Origin: Streptomyces sp. A1136
Lineage (GTDB): Bacteria; Actinomycetota; Actinomycetes; Streptomycetales; Streptomycetaceae
Assembly (NCBI RefSeq): GCF_004795055.1
Contig: NZ_SSBJ01000005.1
Coordinates: 1 to 64,000 of the forward strand
DNA: 64,000 nucleotides
Direction of reading: 5' to 3'
The position numbers and the translations under genes were made by a program. The first letter of the stretch is position 1, and each line of letters begins with the position of its first letter. The notes beneath the pieces were generated by a model. That model did not search any database. It was not told where the DNA came from and was given only the letters and a program-made list of their open reading frames with translations. Below are positions 8,171-16,965 of this stretch, in pieces.

Positions 8171-9562
8171 TCAGTGGTGGAAGCCGGAGCGGGCCTCCCC
8201 GGCGGGGACGGGCCGCGGGGCGGCCTTCAGCACTTCCACGGACCGTTCGAGGTCCGCGACGAGCATGGCGATCTGATCGCGGGTCACCCCGTGGCGGATC
8301 AGGACGCGCTGGATGACGGTGTCGCCCCGGTCGGCCGGGAGCGGGTACGAGGGCACCTGCCAGCCGCGGGCCCGGAGCCGGTCGGAGAGGTCGTAGAGGG
8401 TGAAACCGGCGCCCTCGGGGTCGCTGAGGGTGTAGGAGACGGCGGGCAGCGCGCCCTGACCGTCGTAGAGCAGGGTGAAGGGACCGAGTGCCTCGATCTC
8501 CCGGGCCAGGTAGCGGGCGGTGTCGGCGCAGGCCTGGTGGACACGACGGTATCCGCCCCGGCCCAGGCGCAGGAAGAGGTAGTACTGGGCGATGACCTCC
8601 CCGCCGGGGCGCGAGAAGTTGAGGGCGAAGGTCGGCATGTCGCCGCCCAGGTAGTCGACGTCGAAGACGAGTTCGTCGGGGAGCAGGTCCGCGGTGCGCC
8701 ACACGATCCAGCCGACGCCGAGGGGCGCCAGCCCGTACTTGTGTCCGGAGGCGTTGACGGAGGCCACCCGCGGCAGGGTGAAGTCCCACACGACCTCGGG
8801 GTGGAGGAACGGCGCGACGAAGCCGCCGCTGGCGCCGTCCACGTGGATCGGCACGTCCCAGCCCCGCTCGGCCTGGATGCGGTCGAGTTCGGCGGCGATC
8901 TCGGCGACGGGTTCGTAGACGCAGGTGTAGGTGACTCCGAGGATGGCGACGACGCCGATCGTGTTCTCGTCGACGTAGGCGGCGAGCTGGTGGGGGCGCA
9001 GGCCGGTCGCGCCGGGTTCCAAGGGGATCTGGCGCAGTTCCACGTCGAAGTAGCGGGCGAACTTCTCCCAGCAGACCTGGACCGGCCCGCACACGAGGTT
9101 GGGCCGGTCGACGGGGAGGCCCACGGCCTGCCGCCGGGTGCGCCAGCGCCATTTGAGGGCGAGGCCGCCGAGCATGGCGGCCTCGCTGGAGCCGGTGGTG
9201 GAGCAGCCGGTGGCGGCGCCCCCGGCGGGGGCGTTCCACAGGTCGGCCAGGATGCTGACGCAGCGGGCCTCGATCTCGGCGGTCTGGGGGTACTCGTCCT
9301 TGTCGATCATGTTCTTGTCGAGGCACTGGTTCATCAGGCGGTGCACGCCGTCGTCGGACCAGGTGGTGCAGAACGTCGCCAGGTTCTGGGCGGCGTTGCC
9401 GTCGAGGAGGAGTTCGTTGCGCAGCAGTTCGTAGACCACCTCGGTGGGCGAGTGGTCATCGGGCATCCGGCGCTTGGGCAGGACCTGGCCGCTGAGGGCG
9501 GACGCGAACACGTCCGTTTCGGCGTCGGCGGCGTGCGCGTCCTTCATCTCATGCAGAGGCAT
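8171..9562 (-). CDS. gadB: Glutamate decarboxylase
   Basis: A 463-residue PLP-dependent group II decarboxylase. HVDGASGGFVAPF and SVNASGHKYGLAPLG (Schiff-base Lys) match the glutamate decarboxylase branch, as do CSTTGSSEAAMLGG for the phosphate pocket and the length (about 465). It converts L-glutamate to GABA with proton use in the cytosol, relevant to acid tolerance or GABA-shunt feeding. I start at the ATG at 9562 (MPLHEMKDAH); residues read before it are not family-like. No gadC-type antiporter lies beside it. It is divergent from melC1 across a 266-bp gap. Confidence 0.92.
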   Translation of the reverse strand: MPLHEMKDAHAADAETDVFASALSGQVLPKRRMPDDHSPTEVVYELLRNELLLDGNAAQNLATFCTTWSDDGVHRLMNQCLDKNMIDKDEYPQTAEIEARCVSILADLWNAPAGGAATGCSTTGSSEAAMLGGLALKWRWRTRRQAVGLPVDRPNLVCGPVQVCWEKFARYFDVELRQIPLEPGATGLRPHQLAAYVDENTIGVVAILGVTYTCVYEPVAEIAAELDRIQAERGWDVPIHVDGASGGFVAPFLHPEVVWDFTLPRVASVNASGHKYGLAPLGVGWIVWRTADLLPDELVFDVDYLGGDMPTFALNFSRPGGEVIAQYYLFLRLGRGGYRRVHQACADTARYLAREIEALGPFTLLYDGQGALPAVSYTLSDPEGAGFTLYDLSDRLRARGWQVPSYPLPADRGDTVIQRVLIRHGVTRDQIAMLVADLERSVEVLKAAPRPVPAGEARSGFHH

Positions 9563-9828
9563 ATCGGGACTATAGAGGACACGATCGGGCAATCCGGGCT
9601 GAGTGGAGGTCGCATCTTCAGGACGAGTCGCCGATGTGACCCCGTTCATGCCGGTGTCACACGACCGCAATAATTACTGGCGAGTAGCCTTTTCGGAGCA
9701 GATCTTCCCGCGAGGGCCCCGCCCTTCCGGCGGGACGAGAAGATCGCCCAATTCGTTCTATGCGCAACTTGTCAGCCGATGTCCGGATAGCGGTCAACCG
9801 GCCCCGACCCGCTGGTAGTTCTTCGACC

Positions 9829-10239
9829 ATGAACCAGATCACCCGCCGGCAGGCCCTGGGCACCACCGCCGGCGCTCTCAGCGTCCTCGGCCTCGCGGGC
9901 GCCACCGCCTACGCCGCCGGCACCGACTCCCGCGCCGCTACATCCGCCGGCGCCGACTCCCGCGCCGCGATATCCGCCGGCGCCGTCGACGAGGTCTACC
10001 AGGGCCGTCGTATCGAGATAACCCCGGCGACGCCGGGCACCCATCACGGCGGCCACCACTCCGCCGCCCTGCCCGGCGTCCGGATAGACGGCCGCGAACT
10101 GCACGTGATGCAGAACGCCGACGGCACCTGGATCAGCGTCGTCAACCACTACGAGACCTACTCCGACCCGCTCGCGCTCGCCCGCGCCGCCGTACGCGAA
10201 CTCCAGGGCGCCGCCCTCGTCCCGATGGGTGGCATGTGA
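9829..10239 (+). CDS. melC1: Tyrosinase cofactor/caddie protein MelC1
   Basis: A 136-residue copper chaperone for tyrosinase. The N-terminus has a twin-arginine signal (ITRRQALGTT then a hydrophobic run ending AYA), and the mature part contains a His-rich patch THHGGHHS and the conserved VDEVYQGRRIEI...GRELHVMQNADGTW...VNHYETY block of MelC1 proteins. MelC1 binds MelC2, delivers Cu and carries it through the Tat route. Its TGA overlaps the melC2 ATG (TGATG), giving tight coupling. Between signal and fold there is a 30-base tandem duplication (9925-9984) adding a 10-residue DSRAA.SAGA repeat. Confidence 0.93.
   Translation: MNQITRRQALGTTAGALSVLGLAGATAYAAGTDSRAATSAGADSRAAISAGAVDEVYQGRRIEITPATPGTHHGGHHSAALPGVRIDGRELHVMQNADGTWISVVNHYETYSDPLALARAAVRELQGAALVPMGGM
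9925..9984 (+). repeat. 30-bp tandem duplication inside melC1
   Basis: Two adjacent 30-base units (9925-9954 and 9955-9984) differ at only two positions. They are in frame and encode two 10-residue copies (DSRAATSAGA, DSRAAISAGA) just after the Tat signal cleavage region, so they lengthen a linker and do not disturb the fold. Confidence 0.9.
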
Positions 10240-11084
10240 TGACCGTCCGCAAGAACCAGGCCGAACTCACCACCGAGGAGAAGCGCGCCTTCACCAACGC
10301 GCTGCTCGAACTCAAGCGCACCGGCCGCTACGACCGCTTCGTCACCACCCACAACGGCTTCATCATGGGGGACACCGACACGGGCGACCGCGTCGGCCAC
10401 CGCTCCCCCTCCTTCCTCCCCTGGCACCGCCGGTTCCTGCTCGAATTCGAGGCGGCGCTGCAAGCGGTGGACAAAAGCGTTTCGCTCCCTTACTGGGACT
10501 GGACCACGGACCGCACGCCCCGCGCCTCCCTCTGGGCCGCCGACTTCCTCGGCGGCACCGGCCGGGCCCGGGACGGACAGGTCCTGGACGGACCGTTCGC
10601 CCACGCGGCGGGCAAGTGGGAGGTGAACGTGCGGGTGGACGCGCGCGCCTACCTGCGGCGGGCGCTCGGTGAGGGCGTCGCCCAGCTGCCGACCAAGGCC
10701 GAGGTCGAGGCCGTCCTCGCCATGCCGGTCTACGACGCGGCCCCGTGGAACAGCTCCTCGACCGGATTCCGCAACAACCTGGAGGGCTGGCGGGGCGCCA
10801 ACCTGCACAACCGGGTGCACGTGTGGGTCGGCGGCCAGATGGCCACCGGGGTCTCACCCAACGACCCCGTGTTCTGGCTGCACCACGCCTTCATCGACAA
10901 GCTGTGGGCCGAGTGGCAGGCCCGCCACCCCCGGTCCCCGTACCTGCCGGCGGCCGGTACGCCGAACGTGGTCGACCTGAACGACACCATGAGGCCCTGG
11001 AACGACGTGACCCCGGCCGACATGCTCGACCACCGCAAGTTCTACACCTTCGACGTCGAACCGGCCGCCGTCAGCCAGCGGTAG
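10239..11084 (+). CDS. melC2: Tyrosinase MelC2
   Basis: A 281-residue type-3 copper monooxygenase that makes dopaquinone from tyrosine for melanin. Counting from the ATG at 10239, the CuA ligands fall at His38, His54 and His63 (HRSPSFLPWHRRF) and the CuB ligands at His190, His194 and His216 (NLHNRVHVWVGG, NDPVFWLHHAF), exactly the numbering of the characterised Streptomyces tyrosinases; this also supports this start over a GTG three bases earlier. There is no signal peptide, as expected for export with MelC1. The last 43 bases overlap the convergent response-regulator gene. Confidence 0.95.
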   Translation: MTVRKNQAELTTEEKRAFTNALLELKRTGRYDRFVTTHNGFIMGDTDTGDRVGHRSPSFLPWHRRFLLEFEAALQAVDKSVSLPYWDWTTDRTPRASLWAADFLGGTGRARDGQVLDGPFAHAAGKWEVNVRVDARAYLRRALGEGVAQLPTKAEVEAVLAMPVYDAAPWNSSSTGFRNNLEGWRGANLHNRVHVWVGGQMATGVSPNDPVFWLHHAFIDKLWAEWQARHPRSPYLPAAGTPNVVDLNDTMRPWNDVTPADMLDHRKFYTFDVEPAAVSQR

Positions 11085-11746
11085 TGCAGTTCGGGCCGGC
11101 CGACCTGACCGTACCGCGGGGCGCGGTCCGCTCGGCCGGTGTCCACGAGGTGTTCGAGGTAGCGGCGGGCGGTGATCCGCGAGATCCCGGCCGCCTCGGC
11201 GGCCCCGGTCGCGGTCAACCCGTCCGGGGCCGCCCGCAGCAGCGCCGCGACCCGGTCCAGGGTCGGGGCGCTCAGGCCCTTGGGGAGTTCGGCGGGGCCC
11301 GGGGCGCGCAGCGCGGCGAGCGCCCGGTCCACGTCGCCCTGGCCGGCCGCCTCCCCCGCCGTCGCGCGGAACGCGGCGTAGCGCAGCAACCGCTCGCGCA
11401 GGGTGGGGAAGGCGAAGGGCTTCAGGACGTACTGGACCACGCCGAGCGAGACGCTCTCGCGGACGACCGCCAGATCCCGCGCGGAGGTCACCACGATCAC
11501 GTCGACGGGGTGCCCGGCGGCCCGCAGTCCGCGCGCGAAGCGCAGACCGTTTCCGTCGGGCAGGGTGAGGTCGAGCAGCAGCAGGTCGACGGGGGTCCGC
11601 TCCAGGACGCGAGTGGCCTCGGCCAGCGAGTGGGCCACGCCGACGGCGGTGAAGCCGGGCACCCGCCCGACGTACAGCGCGTGCGCGTCGGCCACGACGG
11701 GGTCGTCCTCGACGACGAGCACCCGCACGTCCTCGGCGGCGCTCAC
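11042..11746 (-). CDS. CitB/DcuR-type response regulator
   Basis: A 234-residue regulator. The receiver domain (about 1-125) shows VLVVEDDPVVADAH with the acidic pair, LLLLDLTLPDGNG with the phospho-Asp, and VLKPFAF with the conserved Lys. The C-terminal half has an HTH (AAGISRITARRYLEHLVDTG) of the CitB/DpiA/DcuR kind. It pairs with the kinase gene upstream, whose end overlaps its start by four bases (ATGA). With dctA beyond, the natural role is control of C4-dicarboxylate or citrate uptake. Its 3' end overlaps melC2 tail to tail by 43 bp. Confidence 0.9.
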   Translation of the reverse strand: MSAAEDVRVLVVEDDPVVADAHALYVGRVPGFTAVGVAHSLAEATRVLERTPVDLLLLDLTLPDGNGLRFARGLRAAGHPVDVIVVTSARDLAVVRESVSLGVVQYVLKPFAFPTLRERLLRYAAFRATAGEAAGQGDVDRALAALRAPGPAELPKGLSAPTLDRVAALLRAAPDGLTATGAAEAAGISRITARRYLEHLVDTGRADRAPRYGQVGRPELHYRWLTAAGSTSKV

Positions 11747-13350
11747 GATCGCTCCGCCGCGACGCCCAGAGGCAGCGTCACCGTGAAGACCGCCCCGCCC
11801 TCCGGCCCCCGCGCGGCCTCGGCCGTCCCGCCGTGCCGGTGCGCGACCTGACGGACCAGCGCCAGGCCGAGCCCCCGCCCCTCGCCCTTGTCGGACCAGC
11901 CGCGCCGGAACACGTCCGCCCCCGACTCCCGCGGCAGTCCGGGCCCGTTGTCGGCGACGCGGATCAGCAGCGTCCGGCCGTCGCGGCGGACCGTGACCGC
12001 GACGCGCCCGCCCGGGACCCCCGTGAGGGCGTCCACGGCGTTGTCGAGGAGGTTTCCGAGCACCGTCACGAGGTCCCGGGCGGGCGGGTTCCCCGCGCCG
12101 CCGTCGACGCCACTGCTGTCGGGGGTGACGACCAGTTCCACGCCGCGCTCATGCGCCTGCGCGGCCTTGCCGAGCAGCAGCGCCACCAGCACCGGCTCGC
12201 CGACCGCGGTGACCACCTCGTCGGTGAGCGCCTGGGCCAGTTCCAGTTCGGCCGTGGCGAACTCCACCGCCTCGTCGACCCGGCCGAGGCCGATCAGGGA
12301 GACCACCGTGTGCAGGCGGTTGGCCGCCTCGTGGGCCTGGGAGCGCAGCGCCTGGGTGAAACCCCGCTCGTGGTCCAACTCCCCTGTCAGAGCCTGGAGT
12401 TCCGTGTGATCGCGCAAGGTGACCACGGTGCCGCGACGGCCGCCGCCCGCGACGGGGGAACTGTTGACCACGAGCAGCCGGTCGGCGGTCAGGTGGACCT
12501 CGTCGACCCGGGGCCGGTCGGCGAGCAGGGCGCCGGTGAGCGGCGCGGGCAGCCCCAGGTCGGCGGCGCCGGTGCCGCGCACCTCCCCCGACAGGCCCAG
12601 CAGCTCGCGCCCGGCGTCGTTGATCAAGGTGATCCGACGCCGGCCGTCCAACATCAACAGCCCCTCGCGGACGCCGTGGAGGGCCGCCTGGTGGTAGTCG
12701 TACATCCCGCTGAGCTCGGCGGCGTTCATGCCGTGGGTGTGGCGGCGCAGCCGGGCGTTGACGACGTACGTACCGGCGCCGCCGAGGGCGAGGGCCCCGG
12801 CCGCGACCCAGGCGAGCGCCGTGAGCTGCCGGGCGAGACGGGCGCTTATCGCCCGGATGGTGATGCCCGCGCTGACCATGCCGACGACCCGACCGTCGTC
12901 GAGCAGCGGGGTGACCACCCGGATGGACGGGCCGAGGGTGCCGGTGTAGGTCTCGCTGAAGGTCTCCCCGCGCAGCGCGGGAGCGGTGTTGCCCAGGAAG
13001 GGTTCACCGATGCGCCTCGGGTCGGGGTGGGTCCAGCGCCGTCCGTCCGGTGCCATGATCGTCACGAAGTCCACGCCCGAGTCGGCCCGGACCCGCTGCG
13101 CGTAGGGCTGGAGGGCCGCCGAGGGGTCGCTCCCGCGCCCCGCACCCCGTACGGCCTCCCGGACGGAGGGTGAGTCGGCGACGGCCCTGGCCACGGCCCC
13201 CGCCTGACGCCGGGCGGCGTCCTCGGCCTGCCCTCGGGCGCTCGCGTAGGCGAAGACGGCGCAGCCCGCGACGACGACGGCGACCAGCAGCACCTGCATG
13301 GCGAAGAGCTGCCCGGCGAGGCTGCGGGGTGGTCGGGGGAGGCGGAACAT
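11743..13350 (-). CDS. CitA/DcuS-type sensor histidine kinase
   Basis: A 535-residue membrane kinase. After a first span (FAMQVLLVAVVVAGCAVFAY) there is a periplasmic-type PAS domain of about 130 residues (VDFVTIMAPDGRRWTHPDP), a second span near 175-200, a cytosolic PAS (RITLINDAGRELLGLSG), a degenerate H-box of this family (SQAHEAANRLHTVVSLIGLG) and an ATPase domain with LGNLLDNAVDAL, DNGPGLP and GRGLGLALV. This is the CitA/DcuS layout for sensing citrate or C4-dicarboxylates. Start ATG at 13350. The divergent neighbour 104 bp away is dctA, which is the likely target. Confidence 0.9.
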   Translation of the reverse strand: MFRLPRPPRSLAGQLFAMQVLLVAVVVAGCAVFAYASARGQAEDAARRQAGAVARAVADSPSVREAVRGAGRGSDPSAALQPYAQRVRADSGVDFVTIMAPDGRRWTHPDPRRIGEPFLGNTAPALRGETFSETYTGTLGPSIRVVTPLLDDGRVVGMVSAGITIRAISARLARQLTALAWVAAGALALGGAGTYVVNARLRRHTHGMNAAELSGMYDYHQAALHGVREGLLMLDGRRRITLINDAGRELLGLSGEVRGTGAADLGLPAPLTGALLADRPRVDEVHLTADRLLVVNSSPVAGGGRRGTVVTLRDHTELQALTGELDHERGFTQALRSQAHEAANRLHTVVSLIGLGRVDEAVEFATAELELAQALTDEVVTAVGEPVLVALLLGKAAQAHERGVELVVTPDSSGVDGGAGNPPARDLVTVLGNLLDNAVDALTGVPGGRVAVTVRRDGRTLLIRVADNGPGLPRESGADVFRRGWSDKGEGRGLGLALVRQVAHRHGGTAEAARGPEGGAVFTVTLPLGVAAERS

Positions 13351-13393
13351 GCCGTTCAGTGTGCACCGCGCCGTGAACTCAATGAACGCAACG

Positions 13394-13407
13394 GTGACCG
13401 GGGTCAC
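13394..13407. promoter_or_regulatory. Inverted repeat between citA-type kinase and dctA
   Basis: GTGAC-CGGG-GTCAC in the 104-bp divergent gap, 47 bp before the dctA GTG. Its location suits binding by the adjacent response regulator, but a single 5-bp arm pair is weak evidence. Confidence 0.3.
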
Positions 13408-13454
13408 AGGGTGGGCGATGGTCTCCCGGAACGCATTCACCACCAGGAGGCATC

Positions 13455-14822
13455 GTGGCCGCCAGGCGCGACAAGACCCACTATCTCTACATCGCGGTGA
13501 TCGCCGCGGTGCTGCTCGGCATCGCCGTCGGCTTCGCCGCTCCCGGCGTGGCCGTCGAACTGAAGCCGCTGGGCACCGGCTTCGTGAACCTCATCAAGAT
13601 GATGATCTCGCCCGTGATCTTCTGCACGATCGTGCTGGGCATCGGCTCGGTGCGCAAGGCCGCGAAGGTGGGCGCGGTCGGTGGTCTGGCCCTCGGCTAC
13701 TTCATGGTGATGTCCACGGTGGCCCTGGCCATCGGACTGCTGGTCGGCAACCTGCTGGAGCCGGGCAGCGGTCTGCACCTGACCGAGGCGGCACGGCACG
13801 CCGGTGAGGCGCAGGCCAAGGCGGGCGGGGCGCAGAGCACTCCCGAGTTCCTGCTGGGGATCATCCCGACGACGCTGGTCTCCGCCTTCACCGGGGGCCA
13901 GGTGCTGCAGACCCTGCTGGTGGCGCTGCTCTGCGGGTTCGCGCTCCAGGCGATGGGTACGGCGGGCGAACCGCTGCTGCGGGGGATCGGGCACGTGCAG
14001 AAGCTGGTCTTCCGCGTACTCGCGATGATCATGTGGGCGGCGCCGGTGGGTGCCTTCGGCGCCATCGCCGCGGTGGTCGGGGCGACGGGCGTCGACGCGC
14101 TGAAGTCGCTGGCCGTCATCATGATCGGCTTCTACGTCACCTGCCTGCTGTTCGTGTTCGTGGTGCTCGGGACGCTGCTGCGGCTGTGCACGGGCATCAG
14201 CGTCTTCGCCCTGCTGCGCTACCTGGGCCGGGAGTTCCTGCTGATCCTGTCCACGTCCTCGTCGGAGTCCGCGTTGCCGCGACTGATCGCGAAGATGGAG
14301 CACGTCGGCGTCTCCCGTCCGGTGGTCGGCATCACCGTGCCGACGGGTTACTCCTTCAACCTGGACGGGACGGCCATCTACCTGACGATGTCCTCCCTCT
14401 ACGTCGCCGAGGCGATGGACAAACCCCTCGCGCTGGGCGAGCAGATCTCGCTGCTGCTGTTCATGATCGTGGCCTCGAAGGGCGCCGCCGGTGTGACCGG
14501 CGCCGGGCTCGCCACCCTGGCCGGAGGCCTCCAGTCCCACCGGCCGGAACTGGTCGACGGAGTGGGCCTGATCGTGGGCATCGACCGCTTCATGAGCGAG
14601 GCGCGGGCGATGACGAACTTCGCCGGCAACGCGATCGCTACGGTGCTCATCGGGACGTGGACCAAGGAGTTCGACCGCGCCCGCGCCGCCGAAGTCCTCT
14701 CCGGACGGCTCCCGTTCGACGAGAACGCGCCGACCGAGGACGGGCACGCGCCGCTGCCGGGGGAACCGCCCGCGCCCGTCCCCGTCCGGAGCGGAGCCGA
14801 GAAGGACGGCGTTCCGGCCTGA
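13455..14822 (+). CDS. dctA: C4-dicarboxylate:cation symporter DctA
   Basis: A 455-residue DAACS-family carrier. The family marks are present: LIKMMISPVIFCTIVLGI in the N-terminal half, the re-entrant serine loop STSSSESALPRL, TVPTGYSFNLDGTAIYLTM with the cation/substrate Asn-Asp, and the second loop SKGAAGVTGAG. It imports succinate, fumarate or malate with protons or sodium. GTG start with a strong AGGAGG six bases upstream. It is divergent from the CitA-type kinase operon, which very probably regulates it. A GC hairpin follows the stop. Confidence 0.93.
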   Translation: MAARRDKTHYLYIAVIAAVLLGIAVGFAAPGVAVELKPLGTGFVNLIKMMISPVIFCTIVLGIGSVRKAAKVGAVGGLALGYFMVMSTVALAIGLLVGNLLEPGSGLHLTEAARHAGEAQAKAGGAQSTPEFLLGIIPTTLVSAFTGGQVLQTLLVALLCGFALQAMGTAGEPLLRGIGHVQKLVFRVLAMIMWAAPVGAFGAIAAVVGATGVDALKSLAVIMIGFYVTCLLFVFVVLGTLLRLCTGISVFALLRYLGREFLLILSTSSSESALPRLIAKMEHVGVSRPVVGITVPTGYSFNLDGTAIYLTMSSLYVAEAMDKPLALGEQISLLLFMIVASKGAAGVTGAGLATLAGGLQSHRPELVDGVGLIVGIDRFMSEARAMTNFAGNAIATVLIGTWTKEFDRARAAEVLSGRLPFDENAPTEDGHAPLPGEPPAPVPVRSGAEKDGVPA

Positions 14823-14832
14823 GACCGGGACC

Positions 14833-14866
14833 GGCCGGGCGGGGTTCGCCCCCACGGTGCCCGGCC
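14833..14866 (+). terminator. Nested GC hairpin after dctA
   Basis: GGCCGGGC pairs with GCCCGGCC and encloses GGGG-TTCG-CCCC, starting ten bases after the dctA stop. No T-tract follows, which is usual for Streptomyces terminators. Confidence 0.4.
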
Positions 14867-15025
14867 CGGCCGGCTCCCCTCGCCTCCCGGACCACTGCGC
14901 AGGAGCGCCCCGCCACGTCCCGAATCGGCGATTTTCAGCCACTTCCCTCGGAACGTCTCGGCGCCGAAAGGTACTTCCGCACAGGGGCACGCGTCTGACA
15001 TCTTGCGTCCACCACTCGTTTCGTA

Positions 15026-15060
15026 CGGCCCGGCCGGTGCCATCAGCACCGGCCGGGCCG
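15026..15060 (+). promoter_or_regulatory. Perfect 15-bp leader hairpin directly before the protease ribosome site
   Basis: CGGCCCGGCCGGTGC (15026-15040), loop CATCA, then the exact complement (15046-15060). The GGAGG ribosome site starts only five bases further on. It may be a terminator for upstream transcription, an attenuator or a stabilising leader structure. Confidence 0.6.
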
Positions 15061-15075
15061 TCTTCGGAGGACGCA

Positions 15076-16875
15076 TTGATACCCCACATATCCAGCCGCC
15101 CCCGACGCACGCTGGTGCTGGCGGCCGCCCTCGGCGCCGCCCTCGCGTTCGGCGCCCCCGGCGCCCTCGCGGGCACCCTCCCCGTCGCCCCGTCCGGCGC
15201 ACCGGCCGCCAAGGCCCACGCCCCGGCCGCCGCCCCGACTTCCCAGAGTGCGACCTGGGTTGCCGGCACGCGCGCCTACCTGGTCATCACCGCCCCCGGT
15301 GACAGCTCGGCGGTCCGTTCGGCCGTCACGGCCAACGGCGGAACGGTCTTCTCCGCCTTCGACGCCATCGGCGTGATCGTCGCCCATTCGGCGTCCGGCG
15401 GGTTCGCCGCCGCGATGCGCGGTGTCGCCGGCGTCCAGCAGGTCGGTGCCACCCGTACCTCCGACGTCCCGGCCGACGCCTACAACCCGGCGCTGCCCGC
15501 CAACCCCGCCCAGGCGTCGACCCCCGCCGGCGAACCGGTCCGGGCCGACATGAGCCAGATCAAGGCGGACCAGGCCTGGGCCGTCAACCCCGGCTCCCCG
15601 TCCGTCAAGGTCGGCATCCTGGACACGGGCGTGGACGACCAGCACCAGGACCTCGCGCCCAACTTCGACGCGGCCGACTCGGTCTCCTGCGCCTACGGCA
15701 AGCCCGACACCCGCACGGGTGCCTGGCGGGACGTGGACACCCACGGCACCCACGTGGCGGGCACCATCGCCGCGGCCAAGAACGGCAAGGGCGTCGTCGG
15801 CGTGGCCCCCGGCGTGAAGATCTCCGCGGTCCGGGTCGCCGAGCCCGGCAACTCCTTCTTCTTCGCCGAGAACACCATCTGCGGCTTCGTCTGGGCCGGC
15901 GACCACGGATTCAAGGTCACCAACAACAGCTACTACACGGACCCGTGGCAGTTCAACTGCCCCGACAACATCGACCAGGCCGCCATCATCGAGGGCGTCA
16001 AGCGCGCCCAGGAGTACGCCGAGGGCAAGGGCTCGCTCCAGGTCGCCGCGGCGGGCAACGAGGACTACGACCTCGCCCACAAGACGACCGACTCCGCGAG
16101 CCCGAACGACTCGACGCCGGTCACGCGCACCATCACCAACGCCTGCCTGGACATCCCGACCGAACTGCCGGGCGTGGTCACGGTCGCCGCCAACGGAACG
16201 GGCGTCACCAAGGCCTCGTTCTCCAACTACGGTCAGGGCGTCATCGACGTCGCGGCCCCCGGCAGCAACGTGTACTCCACGCTCCCGGGCGGCGGCTACG
16301 GCACCAAGAGCGGCACCTCGATGGCCACCCCGCACGTGGTCGGCGTGGCGGCGCTCATCGCCGGCGCCAACCCGGGCATCACCCCGGCGCAGATCCGCGC
16401 CAAGCTGGCGGCCCAGGCCAACGACACCGCCTGCCCGTCGGACAACCGCTGCACGGGCACCACGGCCTACAACTCGTTCTTCGGCGAGGGACAGGTCGAC
16501 GCCCTCAAGGCGGTCGGGACGACCCCGCCCCCCGGCAAGTACTTCGAGAACCTGTCGGACTTCGCCATCAACGACAACGCGACCGTGGAGAGCCCGATCA
16601 CCGTCTCGGGCGTGACCGGCAACGCCCCGGCCACCCTCAAGGTGGGCGTGGACATCAAGCACACCTACGTCGGTGACCTGAAGGTCGACCTGGTGGCACC
16701 CGACGGCACGGTCTACACCCTGCACAACCACGCCGGCGGCAGCGCCGACAACATCGCCCAGACGTACACCGTGAACGCCTCCTCCGAGATCGCGAACGGC
16801 ACCTGGAAGCTGCGGGTCAACGACAACGCCGCCTCCGACACGGGCAAGATCGACGCCTGGAACCTGACCTTCTAG
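15076..16875 (+). CDS. Secreted subtilisin-like (S8) protease with C-terminal P-domain, TTG start
   Basis: A 599-residue secreted serine protease. Start is TTG at 15076, five bases after GGAGG, giving IPHISSRPRRTLVLAAALG, a signal peptide ending near ALAG. A prodomain follows, then the S8 triad: Asp in VGILDTGVDDQH, His in DTHGTHVAGTIAA and Ser in SGTSMATPHVVG. From about residue 500 there is a proprotein-convertase-type P-domain (HTYVGDLKVDLVAPDG, NGTWKLRVNDNA) that usually stabilises the catalytic domain. A strong leader hairpin precedes the ribosome site. It is likely to degrade extracellular protein; a probable protease inhibitor gene lies 0.6 kb downstream. Confidence 0.93.
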   Translation: MIPHISSRPRRTLVLAAALGAALAFGAPGALAGTLPVAPSGAPAAKAHAPAAAPTSQSATWVAGTRAYLVITAPGDSSAVRSAVTANGGTVFSAFDAIGVIVAHSASGGFAAAMRGVAGVQQVGATRTSDVPADAYNPALPANPAQASTPAGEPVRADMSQIKADQAWAVNPGSPSVKVGILDTGVDDQHQDLAPNFDAADSVSCAYGKPDTRTGAWRDVDTHGTHVAGTIAAAKNGKGVVGVAPGVKISAVRVAEPGNSFFFAENTICGFVWAGDHGFKVTNNSYYTDPWQFNCPDNIDQAAIIEGVKRAQEYAEGKGSLQVAAAGNEDYDLAHKTTDSASPNDSTPVTRTITNACLDIPTELPGVVTVAANGTGVTKASFSNYGQGVIDVAAPGSNVYSTLPGGGYGTKSGTSMATPHVVGVAALIAGANPGITPAQIRAKLAAQANDTACPSDNRCTGTTAYNSFFGEGQVDALKAVGTTPPPGKYFENLSDFAINDNATVESPITVSGVTGNAPATLKVGVDIKHTYVGDLKVDLVAPDGTVYTLHNHAGGSADNIAQTYTVNASSEIANGTWKLRVNDNAASDTGKIDAWNLTF

Positions 16876-16889
16876 GTCCTCCCGGCCCC

Positions 16890-16930
16890 GCGGGCTCCGG
16901 AGTGCGGCCCCACCGCACCCCGGAGCCCGC
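16890..16930 (+). terminator. Hairpin after the S8 protease gene
   Basis: GCGGGCTCCGG (16890-16900) pairs with CCGGAGCCCGC (16920-16930), with an inner TGCGG/CCGCA stem. It begins 15 bases after the stop codon and is a likely factor-independent terminator. Confidence 0.6.
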
Positions 16931-16965
16931 CGCCGTGGTGGCCCACCACGCTTGCGACTCGGCCG

